This document shows, one piece after another, positions 1 to 9,104 of a stretch of 64,000 bases of DNA (position 1 is its first letter; each line of letters begins with the position of its first letter). The translations under genes were made by a program, and so were the position numbers. This stretch comes from Polycyclovorans sp964425915. Its GTDB lineage: Bacteria > Pseudomonadota > Gammaproteobacteria > Nevskiales > Nevskiaceae. The notes under the pieces were generated by a model. The model ran no database searches and was not told the DNA's origin. It saw nothing but the letters and a program-made list of their open reading frames with translations. The DNA lies in contig CAYROO010000003.1 in assembly GCA_964425915.1 (NCBI GenBank), positions 310,001 to 374,000 of the forward strand, in the 5' to 3' direction.

Positions 1-673
1 AGTCGGCGCGCTGTGGCACCCCGAACAGCGCATCCAGCTCCGGGAACCAGCTGGCCAGTGCCCCCACCTGCCGCAGCGTGTCGAAATAGACGCTGGGCCG
101 GGGGCTTTCCATCAGCGCACGCGCGGTCTCCTGCCATACCCGTTCAGCCGACAGTTCGGCCAGCATGCCGTCCTGCGCCATATGCCGGCAGAGCCGGGCG
201 GTGTCCTCCGCCACGCGAAACCCGAGGTCGGCGAAGCGGGCGGCGAAGCGCGCCAGGCGGAACACCCGCAGCGGGTCTTCGACAAACGCGGGGGAGACAT
301 GCCGCAGCAGGCGCGCGTTGAGGTCATCCTGGCCCCCGAAGGGATCGAAACGCCGCCCATCGGCATCTTCGGCGATGGCATTGACGGTGAGATCCCGCCG
401 CGCCAGATCCATCTCCAGCGTGACCTCCGGCGCGGCGTGCACCACGAAGCCGCGGTGGCCGGGCGCCGCCTTGCGTTCGGTGCGCGCCAGGGCGTGCTCG
501 TCCTGGGTCTCCGGGTGCAGGAATACCGGGAAGTCACGACCCACCTGGCGGTAGCCCAGCTGCAACATCTGCTCCGGGGTGGCGCCGACCACCACCCAGT
601 CCACCTCGCGCACCGGCAGCCCCAGCAGGCGGTCCCGCACTGCGCCCCCAACCTGATAGCGCTGCAGGCTCAC
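1..673 (-). CDS. cca: CCA-adding enzyme (tRNA nucleotidyltransferase), C-terminal part outside window
   Basis: Adds or repairs the 3' CCA of tRNAs. The 224 residues visible cover the nucleotidyltransferase domain: the VGGAVRD loop at residues 8-14, RRDLTVNA at 92-99, then HVSPAF and EDPLRV, all close to the E. coli and Pseudomonas proteins. The start is a GTG at 673 whose last bases overlap the TGA of the upstream transglycosylase gene (GTGA), so the two are probably translationally coupled. Oddity: where E. coli has the metal-binding D21-x-D23, this protein reads E23-V-D25, a conservative change at one of the two catalytic carboxylates. The HD domain, if present, lies beyond base 1. Confidence 0.93.
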   Translation of the reverse strand, partial: MSLQRYQVGGAVRDRLLGLPVREVDWVVVGATPEQMLQLGYRQVGRDFPVFLHPETQDEHALARTERKAAPGHRGFVVHAAPEVTLEMDLARRDLTVNAIAEDADGRRFDPFGGQDDLNARLLRHVSPAFVEDPLRVFRLARFAARFADLGFRVAEDTARLCRHMAQDGMLAELSAERVWQETARALMESPRPSVYFDTLRQVGALASWFPELDALFGVPQRAD

Positions 674-2616
674 GGCGCCACCGCCACCACTGGCCGCAGG
701 TAGGCGTCGGCGCGCTGCGGTTGTCCGCTGGCCAGCCAGCCGAACACGGTCTGGTGCCACAGCAGCTTGCCGATGTATTCGCGGGTCTCGTTATAGGGGA
801 TGTTTTCCATCCACACATCGGGCGCCATCGGCGCCTCCGGCAACCAGCGTGCGACTGCATTGGGACCGGCGTTGTAGGCGCCGATGGCCGGCAACCACTG
901 GCCATCGAAACGCGCCCGCATGTCCATCAGATAGCGCGACCCCAGCGGGATGTTGCGGACCGGGTCGAACAGGTCGTCGCGATCCGGCTGCGGCAGACCA
1001 TGTCGCTTCGCCACACTGCGTGCCGTGGGTAGCAACAGTTGCATCAGGCCATAGGCATTGGCCGGCGACTGCGCGGTCGGCTCGAACAGGCTCTCCTGAC
1101 GGATCAGGCCGTAAATGAGCGCCGGTGGCAGGTCGGTTTGATTCGCCGCCTTCATCACGCCGGCATCGTAAGGCCGGGGATAGAGCCGCACGAAGTCATC
1201 GAACACCCCGGCCTGGGTGGCGGACGCCACCCCATGCAACCACCAGCCCTGGGCAAAGGCGAAGCGCGACACCTGATCGGCGAAGGCCGGCTCGCGGCCG
1301 ACCATGAAGGCGAACCACTCCAGGTTGAACCAGTTGCGGATCCCCAGCGCATGCAGCTCGCGCATGCGCGCGATCGCCGGGTCAGCTGCCAATGCGGCCT
1401 GTACCGCCGGGTCGGCTGCTGCACCGGGCCGGGGCTGAGGCACCAGCGGTTCGCCAAGACGCCACGCCGCCAGCACCGCGTAGACGTTGTTGGCACTGAG
1501 CAGGGCACGCAGCGCGGGCTCGGCGGCGGCCTGCTGCCCCAATGCGGCCTGACTGCGGGCATGCCAGTAACGCCAGCGGGGTTCCGCGGCCATCGCCGGC
1601 GGCAGGGCCTCCAGCCACTGCAGGGCCTGCGCCCAGTCGCCGCCCCAGAGTGCGGCGCGAATGCGCCAGGCGTGGGTGAGATCGTCCGGAGCCGTACCCT
1701 TGCGGAAGTACGCCACGGCGGTGGGCAGGCGCGACCAGGACTGGCGCAGCCCCAAGCCGCTCCAGATCGCGCCGCGCGTCTCGTCATCGAGCCCCGGCAG
1801 CGCCGCCAGCTGCGGTGCGTAGCGGGCCGCTCCGTCCGGATTGGCGCGCGTCAGCGCCCGCCAGCCTGCCCGCAGATCCGCCACCGGCAGCGGCTTCGGC
1901 GGCGATGCCAACAGTGCGGGGATCGCGTTGCCGGGGTCACTGCGCAGCTGCAGCGCCCGCGTCGGGCCGGCACGCTGATCCTCCGGCAGCAGCCGCAACA
2001 GATACCGCACCAAGCCGTATTCGCCTTCCTCCAGCGCCGCCTGCAAGCGGGCCAGCACCAGCGATGCCGGCCGCTGGCCGATATCCCGCAGCCACTCGAA
2101 TGGGCGCGTGCAGGCTTCCGGCAGCGAATGACCGGTGCGAAACACCGCCTGGGTGTCGGCGATCAGCTGCGGATCGCCGCCGGTCTCCAGCCGCGCGCGC
2201 AGTTGCAGACAGCGCAGGTCGTCGATCGCGGGGGGTTCCGGCATGGCGGCCTTGAGTCCGCTCCAGGCCTGTCGCCGCCCCAGGCTGCGCCACCACTCCC
2301 GCTCCAGGTCGCGCAACCAGGGATGGTCGGAATGCTGTTGCCGAAACCGCGCCAGGGCGGCGTCGGCCTCGGGCCGGTCACGGGCAATCAGGCGTTGCAC
2401 TTCGGTGCCTTCCAGATAGGACCGCAGGGGATAATCCCCGAGCGCCGCCGGCAACCGCAGTGGCTGATCCGCGCGCAATGCTGCCAGCGTGGCCTCGAAC
2501 AGCGCCCGCTGCGACTCGGGCGTGGGCGCCGCCGCCGCCGTCGTCACCCACCCCAGCGCCAGCAACAGCGCCGCCCCGCAACGTCGAAATCCGTGTTTGG
2601 CTACCATGCGCGCCAT
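670..2616 (-). CDS. slt: Soluble lytic murein transglycosylase (Slt70-like)
   Basis: Periplasmic enzyme that cleaves peptidoglycan glycan strands to form 1,6-anhydro-muropeptides. 648 residues: a signal peptide rich in Ala/Leu (about residues 12-30), a long helical superhelix (U/L domains) and a C-terminal SLT domain with catalytic Glu508 in the RQES motif, then YGLMQL and AYNAGP. The start at 2616 is preferred over the in-frame ATG at 2607 because a GAGG lies 8 bases upstream. A longer reading frame extends further upstream but runs antisense into the TauE gene and lacks a signal sequence at its start. Divergent from the TauE gene; followed by cca with a 4-base overlap. Confidence 0.92.
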   Translation of the reverse strand: MARMVAKHGFRRCGAALLLALGWVTTAAAAPTPESQRALFEATLAALRADQPLRLPAALGDYPLRSYLEGTEVQRLIARDRPEADAALARFRQQHSDHPWLRDLEREWWRSLGRRQAWSGLKAAMPEPPAIDDLRCLQLRARLETGGDPQLIADTQAVFRTGHSLPEACTRPFEWLRDIGQRPASLVLARLQAALEEGEYGLVRYLLRLLPEDQRAGPTRALQLRSDPGNAIPALLASPPKPLPVADLRAGWRALTRANPDGAARYAPQLAALPGLDDETRGAIWSGLGLRQSWSRLPTAVAYFRKGTAPDDLTHAWRIRAALWGGDWAQALQWLEALPPAMAAEPRWRYWHARSQAALGQQAAAEPALRALLSANNVYAVLAAWRLGEPLVPQPRPGAAADPAVQAALAADPAIARMRELHALGIRNWFNLEWFAFMVGREPAFADQVSRFAFAQGWWLHGVASATQAGVFDDFVRLYPRPYDAGVMKAANQTDLPPALIYGLIRQESLFEPTAQSPANAYGLMQLLLPTARSVAKRHGLPQPDRDDLFDPVRNIPLGSRYLMDMRARFDGQWLPAIGAYNAGPNAVARWLPEAPMAPDVWMENIPYNETREYIGKLLWHQTVFGWLASGQPQRADAYLRPVVAVAP

Positions 2617-2683
2617 TCTATGGACCTCGGCCCGGCATTGCCGGACGCCCACGCGACTTCGCCGCGCCCTCACCGGAGCTGCC

Positions 2684-3475
2684 ATGACGGACTGGCTGAT
2701 CTTTGCCGCCACCGGCGCCTTTGCCGGCCTCATGGCCGGGCTGTTCGGAGTGGGCGGTGGGCTGATCATGGTGCCGATCCTGGCGCTGATCCTGCCCCAC
2801 CTGGCGGTGGCGCCGGAGGTGACCATGCAGGTCGCCATCGGCACCTCGCTGGCGGTGATCAGTTTCACCAGCCTGTCGTCGGCCGCCGCCCATCACCGAC
2901 GCGGCGGCGTCGACCTCGCGGCGCTGGCGCGGCTGGCGCCCGGACTGGTGCTCGGCGCCTGGCTCGGTGCGCTGATCGCCGACCGCCTCAGCGGCGGGCT
3001 GTTGCGCACCATCGTCGGCAGCGGCGCCCTGCTGGTGGCGCTGCAGATGGCGATCGGGCGGCAACCGACGGCGAAGACCGTGACACGCCCCGGCAGCGTC
3101 GAACTGTTCGCGGCCGGCACCGGCATCGGCACCGCATCGGCCCTGATCGGGATCGGCGGGGGCTCACTCAGCGTGCCCTACCTCAGCCTGCGCGGCCTGG
3201 GGATCCACCGCGCCGTCGGCACCGCCGCCGCTGCCGGCATCCCCATCGCCTGGGGCGGCGCCGCGGGCTTCATCTACAACGGCTGGGGGCTGCCCGGCAT
3301 CCCGTCCCCCGCGCTGGGCTACGTGCTGCTGCCCGCGCTGGTCGGCATGGGGGTGTTCAGCGTGTTGACGGCCCCGCTGGGCGCGCGCCTGGCCCATGCT
3401 GCCCAACCGCAGACCCTGAAGCGGGCCTTCGCCGGATTGCTGAGCGCCATCGGTCTCTACCTGTTGCTGGGCTGA
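2684..3475 (+). CDS. TauE/SafE-family membrane exporter (sulfite/organosulfonate exporter family)
   Basis: 263-residue inner-membrane protein with two halves of four hydrophobic segments. Each half opens with the family's Gly-rich motif: GVGGGLIMVP near residue 24, and GIGGGSLSVPYL near residue 155. Family members move sulfite, sulfoacetate or other small sulfur anions, but substrate cannot be read from sequence. The ATG at 2684 has a GGAG six bases upstream and gives a typical TauE N-terminus. The 67-base gap to the divergent slt gene must hold both promoters. A longer open frame from 2489 overlaps slt antisense and is not needed. Confidence 0.88.
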   Translation: MTDWLIFAATGAFAGLMAGLFGVGGGLIMVPILALILPHLAVAPEVTMQVAIGTSLAVISFTSLSSAAAHHRRGGVDLAALARLAPGLVLGAWLGALIADRLSGGLLRTIVGSGALLVALQMAIGRQPTAKTVTRPGSVELFAAGTGIGTASALIGIGGGSLSVPYLSLRGLGIHRAVGTAAAAGIPIAWGGAAGFIYNGWGLPGIPSPALGYVLLPALVGMGVFSVLTAPLGARLAHAAQPQTLKRAFAGLLSAIGLYLLLG

Positions 3476-3487
3476 GTCGCGCCCGGC

Positions 3488-4423
3488 TCAGTGGCCCTGC
3501 GGCGCTTCGTCAGGCAGAAAGCTGACGCCGCGCATCGGGCAGCGAATAATGGTGTCGCGCAGGAGCTGGACGGCTTTCTGGCGGGGGAAGGATTTGCGCC
3601 AGACCAAGGCAATGCGCCGACTCGGCGCGGGCGGCACGAACGGCCGGGCCACCAGGGTGCCATCCTCGGGCCGGTTCTCCACCGAGCCCTGTGGCAACAC
3701 AGTAATGCCCAGACCGCTGACCACCATGTGACGGATGGTTTCCAGTGAGCTGCCGGTCTGCGGGCGCGGTCCGTTGGCGTCCGGCTCCACGCACTTCGGG
3801 CAAGCCTCAATCACCTGCTCGCGGAAACAATGCCCGGGTCCCAGCAACAGCAGCGGTTCGCCCGCCAGTTTGCGGGCTGGAATCTCATCGGTGGCACTCC
3901 ACGGATGCTCCGGCGGCATCAGCACCACAAAGGCCTCGTCATACACCGCCCAGGCTGACAGCCCGGTGAGATCGATCGGCAAGGCCATCAGCGCGACGTC
4001 GATCTCGTTGTCACGCAGCTGCTCCAGCAGCTTGGCGGTGAAGTTCTCCTCGATCACCAGCGGCATCAGGGGTGCCGCCTTGCGCATCATCGGCACCAGC
4101 GACGGCAACAGGTAGGGCCCCACGGTGTAGATCGCACCCAGGCGCAATGGGCCGCTGAGTTCATCACGCCCCTCGCGCGCCAGGTCTTCCAGCCGCTTGG
4201 CTTCGGCGAGCACGCGCTTGGCCTGGTCAATCACCCGCTCGCCCACCGGTGTCGGCTTGGCTTCACCGCGGTTGCGTTCGAACAGGATCACACCGAGCTC
4301 ATCTTCCAGCTTCTTGACTGCCACCGACAGCGTCGGCTGGCTGACGAACGAGCGCTCGGCGGCGCGGCCGAAGTGGCGCTCCTTGTCGAGGTTCACCAGA
4401 TAGCGGAGTTCGGTGAGCGTCAT
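3488..4423 (-). CDS. oxyR: OxyR, hydrogen-peroxide-sensing LysR-family regulator
   Basis: 311 residues. N-terminal winged helix-turn-helix (residues 1-60) and LysR substrate-binding domain. The peroxide-sensing cysteines fall at Cys199 (in GHC) and Cys208, the same numbering as in E. coli OxyR, with a further Cys211. SSLETIRHMV and GLGITVLPQG are family signatures. It would switch on catalase/peroxiredoxin genes when the two cysteines form a disulfide. Convergent with the TauE gene (12-base gap); followed upstream by hemF on the same strand, 33 bases apart. No obvious autoregulatory operator was identified by eye. Confidence 0.93.
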   Translation of the reverse strand: MTLTELRYLVNLDKERHFGRAAERSFVSQPTLSVAVKKLEDELGVILFERNRGEAKPTPVGERVIDQAKRVLAEAKRLEDLAREGRDELSGPLRLGAIYTVGPYLLPSLVPMMRKAAPLMPLVIEENFTAKLLEQLRDNEIDVALMALPIDLTGLSAWAVYDEAFVVLMPPEHPWSATDEIPARKLAGEPLLLLGPGHCFREQVIEACPKCVEPDANGPRPQTGSSLETIRHMVVSGLGITVLPQGSVENRPEDGTLVARPFVPPAPSRRIALVWRKSFPRQKAVQLLRDTIIRCPMRGVSFLPDEAPQGH

Positions 4424-4456
4424 GGTGCTGGCCGCGAGATCAAACCGCAGTATCCC

Positions 4457-5374
4457 TCAGATCCAGTCTTTCGGTACGAGGAAGTCCGTCAACAGGCGGG
4501 CCTCCTCGCTGCCGGGTTCGGGCTGATGGTCGTAGGCCCAGTGCACGGCGGGTGGCATCGACATGAGGATGGACTCGGTACGGCCACCCGACTGCAGCCC
4601 GAACAGCGTGCCGCGGTCCCATACCAGGTTGAACTCGACGTAGCGTCCGCGCCGCAGACACTGCCAGGCGCGCTCGCGCGCACCCCATGGCGTGTCCTTG
4701 CGCCGCTGTACGATGGTCGCATAGGCCGGCCAGAAGGCTTCGCCGACCCGTTGCGTCAAGGCAAAGGCCTCGGCTTCGCCGCCGGCCTGCCAATCGTCGA
4801 AGAACAGACCGCCGATGCCGCGCGGTTCGTTGCGATGCTTGAGAAAGAAGTATTCGTCGCAGTGCCGCTTGAATGCCGCGTAATGGTCACCGGCAGCGGC
4901 AGCAGCCGCACGGTGCCAGTCGCGGGCATCCTCGTCATAACCGTAATACGGGGTCAGATCGAATCCGCCCCCAAACCAGCGGACTGCCGGGGCACCATCG
5001 CCCCCCACCGACAGCATGCGCACGTTGCAGTGCGTGGTGGGCACGTGAGGATTGCGGGGATGAAACACCACCGATACCCCCATCGCGGTGAAAGGCCGGC
5101 CTGCCAGCTCTGGCCGCGCCGCGGTAGCCGACGGCGGCAGCGCCCGCCCCTCAACACGCGAGCGCGCCACCCCGGCACGCTCGAACACCTCGCCGGCTTC
5201 CAGCACACAGGTCAGCCCCTCGCCCTGCAGCGGGCTGTCCTCGGGCTTGCGCCAGGCATCCGGACGGAACCGCGCGGTCGGCTCGAAAGCCTCCAGTTGC
5301 CGGCACAGGCCGTGCTGCAACTGCAGCAGCCACTGTTCGACCGTCTGCGCAAACGGATCCCGGTTCTCGCTCAT
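4457..5374 (-). CDS. hemF: Oxygen-dependent coproporphyrinogen III oxidase
   Basis: Aerobic haem-synthesis enzyme that converts coproporphyrinogen III to protoporphyrinogen IX in the cytosol. 305 residues, normal for HemF. Signatures include MGVSVVFHPRNPHVPT, WFGGGFDLTPYY, GGLFFDDW and GRYVEFNLVWDRGT. Its ATG overlaps the stop of tsaC by four bases (ATGA), so the pair is probably co-transcribed. The tsaC-hemF neighbourhood matches the oriC-proximal order of Pseudomonas, where a quinone reductase lies between them; that gene is absent here. Confidence 0.96.
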   Translation of the reverse strand: MSENRDPFAQTVEQWLLQLQHGLCRQLEAFEPTARFRPDAWRKPEDSPLQGEGLTCVLEAGEVFERAGVARSRVEGRALPPSATAARPELAGRPFTAMGVSVVFHPRNPHVPTTHCNVRMLSVGGDGAPAVRWFGGGFDLTPYYGYDEDARDWHRAAAAAAGDHYAAFKRHCDEYFFLKHRNEPRGIGGLFFDDWQAGGEAEAFALTQRVGEAFWPAYATIVQRRKDTPWGARERAWQCLRRGRYVEFNLVWDRGTLFGLQSGGRTESILMSMPPAVHWAYDHQPEPGSEEARLLTDFLVPKDWI

Positions 5375-5928
5375 GCGCGGAACACCTCGCCGGTCAGCGC
5401 ATCACGCACCGGCGTCGGCCGCGTGGCGCCTCCGAGGGGCCCGGGCATGCAGACCAGCGACGGCCCGAACTGGGCGACCACGGCGGCGCGACTGCGCGCC
5501 GGCGCGCGGTCACTGAGATTGGCGCTGGAGGACACGATGGGGCCGCCGAAGCCCTGGCACAGGGCCCGCACCACCGGATGCGCACTGACCCGTACCGCCA
5601 GGCCGGGGTGGCGGCCAGTGAGCAGCGGTGAGGCGAGAGGACCGGCAGGAAACACCCAGGTGGCCGCCCCTGGCCAGGTGGCCTGTGCCCGCGCCAGCGC
5701 CTCGGCGGGCGGCGGCCGCAGAAAGGGCGCGACCTGCTGCCAATCCGCCGCCACCAGGATCAAGCCCTTGGCAGGATCACGCTGCTTCAGGCGCAACAGA
5801 TCCAGCAGGGCGCGATCATCAAGCGGGTCGCAGCCCACCCCCCACACCGCTTCGGTGGGATAGGCCAGCAACCCGCCGGCCCGCAGCACCACCACCGCGC
5901 GCCGCAGATGCACCGGACTGACGAGCAT
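5371..5928 (-). CDS. tsaC: Threonylcarbamoyl-AMP synthase TsaC (YrdC family)
   Basis: Makes threonylcarbamoyl-AMP from Thr, bicarbonate and ATP, the first step of t6A37 modification of ANN-decoding tRNAs. 185 residues: the short single-domain TsaC form without the Sua5 extension. Visible motifs are AYPTEAVWGVGC near residue 21, the K-x-R region LKQRDPAKGLILVA near 49, and SSANLSDRAP near 141. It overlaps hemF by four bases and lies 13 bases downstream of topA on the same strand, so topA-tsaC-hemF may form one transcript. Confidence 0.93.
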   Translation of the reverse strand: MLVSPVHLRRAVVVLRAGGLLAYPTEAVWGVGCDPLDDRALLDLLRLKQRDPAKGLILVAADWQQVAPFLRPPPAEALARAQATWPGAATWVFPAGPLASPLLTGRHPGLAVRVSAHPVVRALCQGFGGPIVSSSANLSDRAPARSRAAVVAQFGPSLVCMPGPLGGATRPTPVRDALTGEVFRA

Positions 5929-5941
5929 CGACGCGACGCCC

Positions 5942-8392
5942 TCAGGCCTGGGTCTTGCGCGCCGGCGCCTTGCGCGGCTTGGCGGCCGGCTTGGCCTTGG
6001 CCTTGGCCTTCGGCTTGGCAGCCGCCTTGGTGGTTTTGGTCGCTTTGCCGGCGGCCTTGGCCTTGGGCGCTGCGGCCTTGCCGCTCTTACCCTTGCCCTT
6101 GCCGGCCTTCTTGGCGGCGGCGGCCTCGGCCAGATAGGCCTCGCAATCGAACACGGACAAGGATTCCGGCGTCTTGCCGCGCGGCAGCGGGGCCTTGCGA
6201 CTGCCGTCGGTGATGTACGGCCCGAAGCGTCCCTTGATGATGCGGATCCCGGTATCGCCGAATCTGACCAGGGTCGCCGCTTCCAGCGCCGCCGCTTTCT
6301 GCTCGATCAATTCGATGGCTCGGGGCAGCTCGACGGTGTAGGGGTCATCGTCCTTCTTCAAGGAAACGAACTGACTGCCGTAGCGCACATAGGGCCCGAA
6401 GCGGCCAATATTGACTTCGACCTCCTCGCCACTGTCGAGGAAGCCCAGCTTGCGCGGCAGCGAGAACAGCGCCAGTGCCTCTTCGAGGGTGATGGTGTCG
6501 ATGCGCTGGTTGGCACGCAGCGAGGCAAAGCGCGGCTTGTCCTCGTCATCCTTGGTACCGATCTGCACGAAAGGCCCGTAGCGGCCCAGGCGCGCGCTGA
6601 CCGGTTTGCCGGACGCGGGATCGGTCCCGATCACGCGGGCTTCCGATACCTCGTCGCGACGCAGCTCCATTTTCTCGTCAATGGTTGGCTTGAACGCGCG
6701 CCAGAACTCCGCCAGCAAGGGCTGCCACTGCTGCTCGCCGCGGGACACGGCGTCGAGCTGATCTTCCAGGTTGGCGGTGAAGTCGTAGTCGACGTAGCGC
6801 TCGAAGTGATCGGTGAGGAAACGGTTGACGATCATGCCGACATCGGTGGGCACGAAGGCCTTGCCATCCAGGCGCACGTAGTCGCGCGCCTGCAGGGTGC
6901 TGATGATGGCGGCATAGGTCGACGGGCGGCCGATGTCATAGGCCTCAAGCGTCTTCACCAGGCTGGCCTCGGTGTAGCGCGGCGGCGGCTCGGTGAAGTG
7001 CTGATCGGCGAGGATATCGCTGAGGCTGACGCGATCGCCCACCGCCAACGGCGGCAGCCGCTTCTCATCGTCCTCGTTTTCCTCACCGACATCGAGCGAT
7101 ACGTTGTATACGGCCAGATACCCCGGCTCGACCAGCACCGAGCCGTTGGCGCGGAAGGCGTTTTGGGCGTCCACCCGCAGCTCCGCCGTCACCGTGTCGA
7201 AAACCGCCTGCGTCATCTGACAGGCGACGGTGCGCTTCCAGATCAGTTCGTAGAGCTTGGCCTGGTCCGGGGTCAGGAAGCCGGCGACCGACTTCGGCAG
7301 GCGTCGTGCCGAGGTGGGTCGAACCGCCTCGTGCGCCTCCTGCGCATTCTTCGACTTGCTCTTGTAATAGCGCGGCTCGTCGGGGCAGCTGGCCGCGCCG
7401 TATTCCTTCTGGATCACCTCGCGCAACTCGCCCAGCGCATCCTGCGACAGTGTCACCGAGTCGGTACGCATATAGCTGATCAGACCGACCGTCTCGCCAC
7501 CGAGATCGATCCCTTCATAGAGCTGCTGGGCGGTGCGCATGGTGCGGGTGGAGGTGAACCCGAGCTTGCGGTTGGCCTCCTGCTGCAGGGTGGAGGTGGT
7601 GAACGGCGGCGCCGGGCTGCGCCGACGCTGTTTCTTATCCACCGACGCCACCGACAGCTGGCCGCCGCTGAGCTGCAGCAAACGCTCGCGCGCGGCATGC
7701 GCGCCGCCGGTATCGGTGAGCGTGAACTGCTCCACCTTGGCGCCGTCCAGCTCCACCAGTTTGGCGTTGAACGGGCTACCGGATTTGTCGGCCTGCGCCA
7801 ACAGCGTCCAGTACTCGCGCGGCACGAAGGCGCGAATCTCGAGCTCGCGCTCGCAGATCAACCGCAGCGCCGGACTCTGCACGCGGCCTGCGGAAAGCCC
7901 GGGCGATACCTTGCGCCACAGCAGCGGCGACAGGTTGAAGCCCACCAGATAATCGAGCGCCCGGCGCGCCTGCTGCGCATTGACCAGGTCATCGGCCACC
8001 TGCCGTGGATGCGCCACCGCCTCGCGCACCGCGCGCTGGGTAATCTCATGGAAGACGACCCGCTGCACCGACTTGTTCTTCAGGGCGTTGCGTTCCTTCA
8101 GCAGCTCCATCAGATGCCAGGAAATGGCCTCGCCCTCGCGATCAGGGTCGGTGGCGAGCAGCAGGCCATCGGCCTGCCGCAGCGCGCTCTGGATGGCGCG
8201 CACATGTTTTTCGTTCTTCTCGATGGGCTGGTACTTCATGGCAAAGGCATTGGTCACATCGACCGCCCCGTCCTTGGGCACCAGATCCCGCACGTGGCCG
8301 TACGAGGCCAACACCTCGTAGTCCGCGCCGAGATACTTCTTGATCGTTTTCGCCTTGGCGGGCGATTCGACCACGACTAGGTATTTGCTCAT
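5942..8392 (-). CDS. topA: DNA topoisomerase I
   Basis: Type IA topoisomerase that relaxes negative supercoils. 816 residues. Toprim domain at the N-terminus (Glu9; D82-x-D84-x-E86 in the TDPDREGE motif); catalytic Tyr307 in ISYMRTDS. The C-terminus carries three GRxGPY-type Topo_C repeats (near residues 600, 670 and 725) and then a roughly 60-residue Lys/Ala-rich tail. The Cys4 zinc ribbons of E. coli TopA are absent, a feature shared with Xanthomonas-type enzymes. A strong sigma70-like promoter lies upstream. Start ATG at 8392 gives the canonical MSKYLVVVESPAKAKTI N-terminus. Confidence 0.97.
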   Translation of the reverse strand: MSKYLVVVESPAKAKTIKKYLGADYEVLASYGHVRDLVPKDGAVDVTNAFAMKYQPIEKNEKHVRAIQSALRQADGLLLATDPDREGEAISWHLMELLKERNALKNKSVQRVVFHEITQRAVREAVAHPRQVADDLVNAQQARRALDYLVGFNLSPLLWRKVSPGLSAGRVQSPALRLICERELEIRAFVPREYWTLLAQADKSGSPFNAKLVELDGAKVEQFTLTDTGGAHAARERLLQLSGGQLSVASVDKKQRRRSPAPPFTTSTLQQEANRKLGFTSTRTMRTAQQLYEGIDLGGETVGLISYMRTDSVTLSQDALGELREVIQKEYGAASCPDEPRYYKSKSKNAQEAHEAVRPTSARRLPKSVAGFLTPDQAKLYELIWKRTVACQMTQAVFDTVTAELRVDAQNAFRANGSVLVEPGYLAVYNVSLDVGEENEDDEKRLPPLAVGDRVSLSDILADQHFTEPPPRYTEASLVKTLEAYDIGRPSTYAAIISTLQARDYVRLDGKAFVPTDVGMIVNRFLTDHFERYVDYDFTANLEDQLDAVSRGEQQWQPLLAEFWRAFKPTIDEKMELRRDEVSEARVIGTDPASGKPVSARLGRYGPFVQIGTKDDEDKPRFASLRANQRIDTITLEEALALFSLPRKLGFLDSGEEVEVNIGRFGPYVRYGSQFVSLKKDDDPYTVELPRAIELIEQKAAALEAATLVRFGDTGIRIIKGRFGPYITDGSRKAPLPRGKTPESLSVFDCEAYLAEAAAAKKAGKGKGKSGKAAAPKAKAAGKATKTTKAAAKPKAKAKAKPAAKPRKAPARKTQA

Positions 8393-8436
8393 GTCCTGTC
8401 CAGCGAGGGGTGGCCAGGCGCCACCCGGAGGGGCGG

Positions 8437-8466
8437 CTTATAAAGGCAGGCCGTCACCCCTGTAAA
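8437..8466 (-). promoter_or_regulatory. Predicted sigma70 promoter of topA
   Basis: On the minus strand a -35 TTTACA (8461-8466) is followed after 18 bases by a -10 TATAAG (8437-8442), 45 bases upstream of the topA ATG. This is the best promoter match in the 149-base smg-topA gap. The slightly long 18-base spacer would fit supercoiling-sensitive expression, which is known for topA promoters; that link is inference. Confidence 0.55.
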
Positions 8467-8541
8467 GCCGGGCAGCACCGGCAACCGAGCCGGATCCACC
8501 GCGACGTCCCCATGGCTGGGGCGCTTCGGGCGCCGCCCAGC

Positions 8542-9009
8542 TCAGTGCAGGCAGGCGCCGCCGAAATAGACCATTTCCTCGACCTGCGCGAATGCCTCGT
8601 CGGCATCGTCCTCGTTCATGAGCACCAGCAGGCAGACCCACTTGACCCGCTCCAGGTCGATGTCCTCGGGGAGCGCCATGACGCGATCGATGACCCGCTC
8701 ACGCGCCGCCGGCGGCAGCAATCCGAGCTGCTCAAGGAACAGCAAGAAGCCGCGGCAGTCGGTGGGAATCCGCGCCAGCTCCTCGCGGGCATAGACCCGC
8801 AGGGCATTGCCAGGGCCGAACAGGATCGGCAGCTGGCGACTGCGGGTCAGGCCATCGAGCCAGGCAAACGCGTGGCCGACCTCCTCGTCGGGGAACCCGG
8901 CGGCGACCAACTCGTCGCGCAAGGTGTCAAAGTTCTCACTGTCGCTGAACTCCACCGATTGGTAGTGCTCGAACAGGTACATCAGCACATCAAGGACGGT
9001 CTCTTTCAT
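8542..9009 (-). CDS. smg: Smg family protein (DUF494)
   Basis: 155-residue acidic cytosolic protein matching the Smg/DUF494 family, whose function is unknown. The ATG at 9009 follows an AAGGAGAGCC ribosome-binding site and yields MKETVLDVLMYLFE; a longer frame from 9066 has no such site. In many gammaproteobacteria smg lies beside dprA (smf), as here. The minus-strand upstream region has a -10-like TATACT (9048-9053). Gene length matches the family (E. coli 157 residues). Confidence 0.9.
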   Translation of the reverse strand: MKETVLDVLMYLFEHYQSVEFSDSENFDTLRDELVAAGFPDEEVGHAFAWLDGLTRSRQLPILFGPGNALRVYAREELARIPTDCRGFLLFLEQLGLLPPAARERVIDRVMALPEDIDLERVKWVCLLVLMNEDDADEAFAQVEEMVYFGGACLH

Positions 9010-9104
9010 GGCTCTCCTTGGGCTGCGGACGGTGAAGCGCGGTCGACACAGTATAGGCACTGTCACGATGACCGTATTGTCACAGCATCAGCCGTGCCAG
9101 CTTT

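Noticed and set aside
1039..3525. 828-residue plus-strand open frame antisense to slt
   Set aside because: Arg/Gln/His-rich composition typical of the reverse of a GC-rich gene, no start signal, and slt has clear catalytic motifs.
6806..8380. 524-residue plus-strand frame antisense to topA
   Set aside because: Shadow of topA; no domain, no RBS, composition artefact.
9062..9085. CTGTCAC and TTGTCAC upstream of smg
   Set aside because: The two copies are 17 bases apart, not 11, so they do not fit PhoB geometry.
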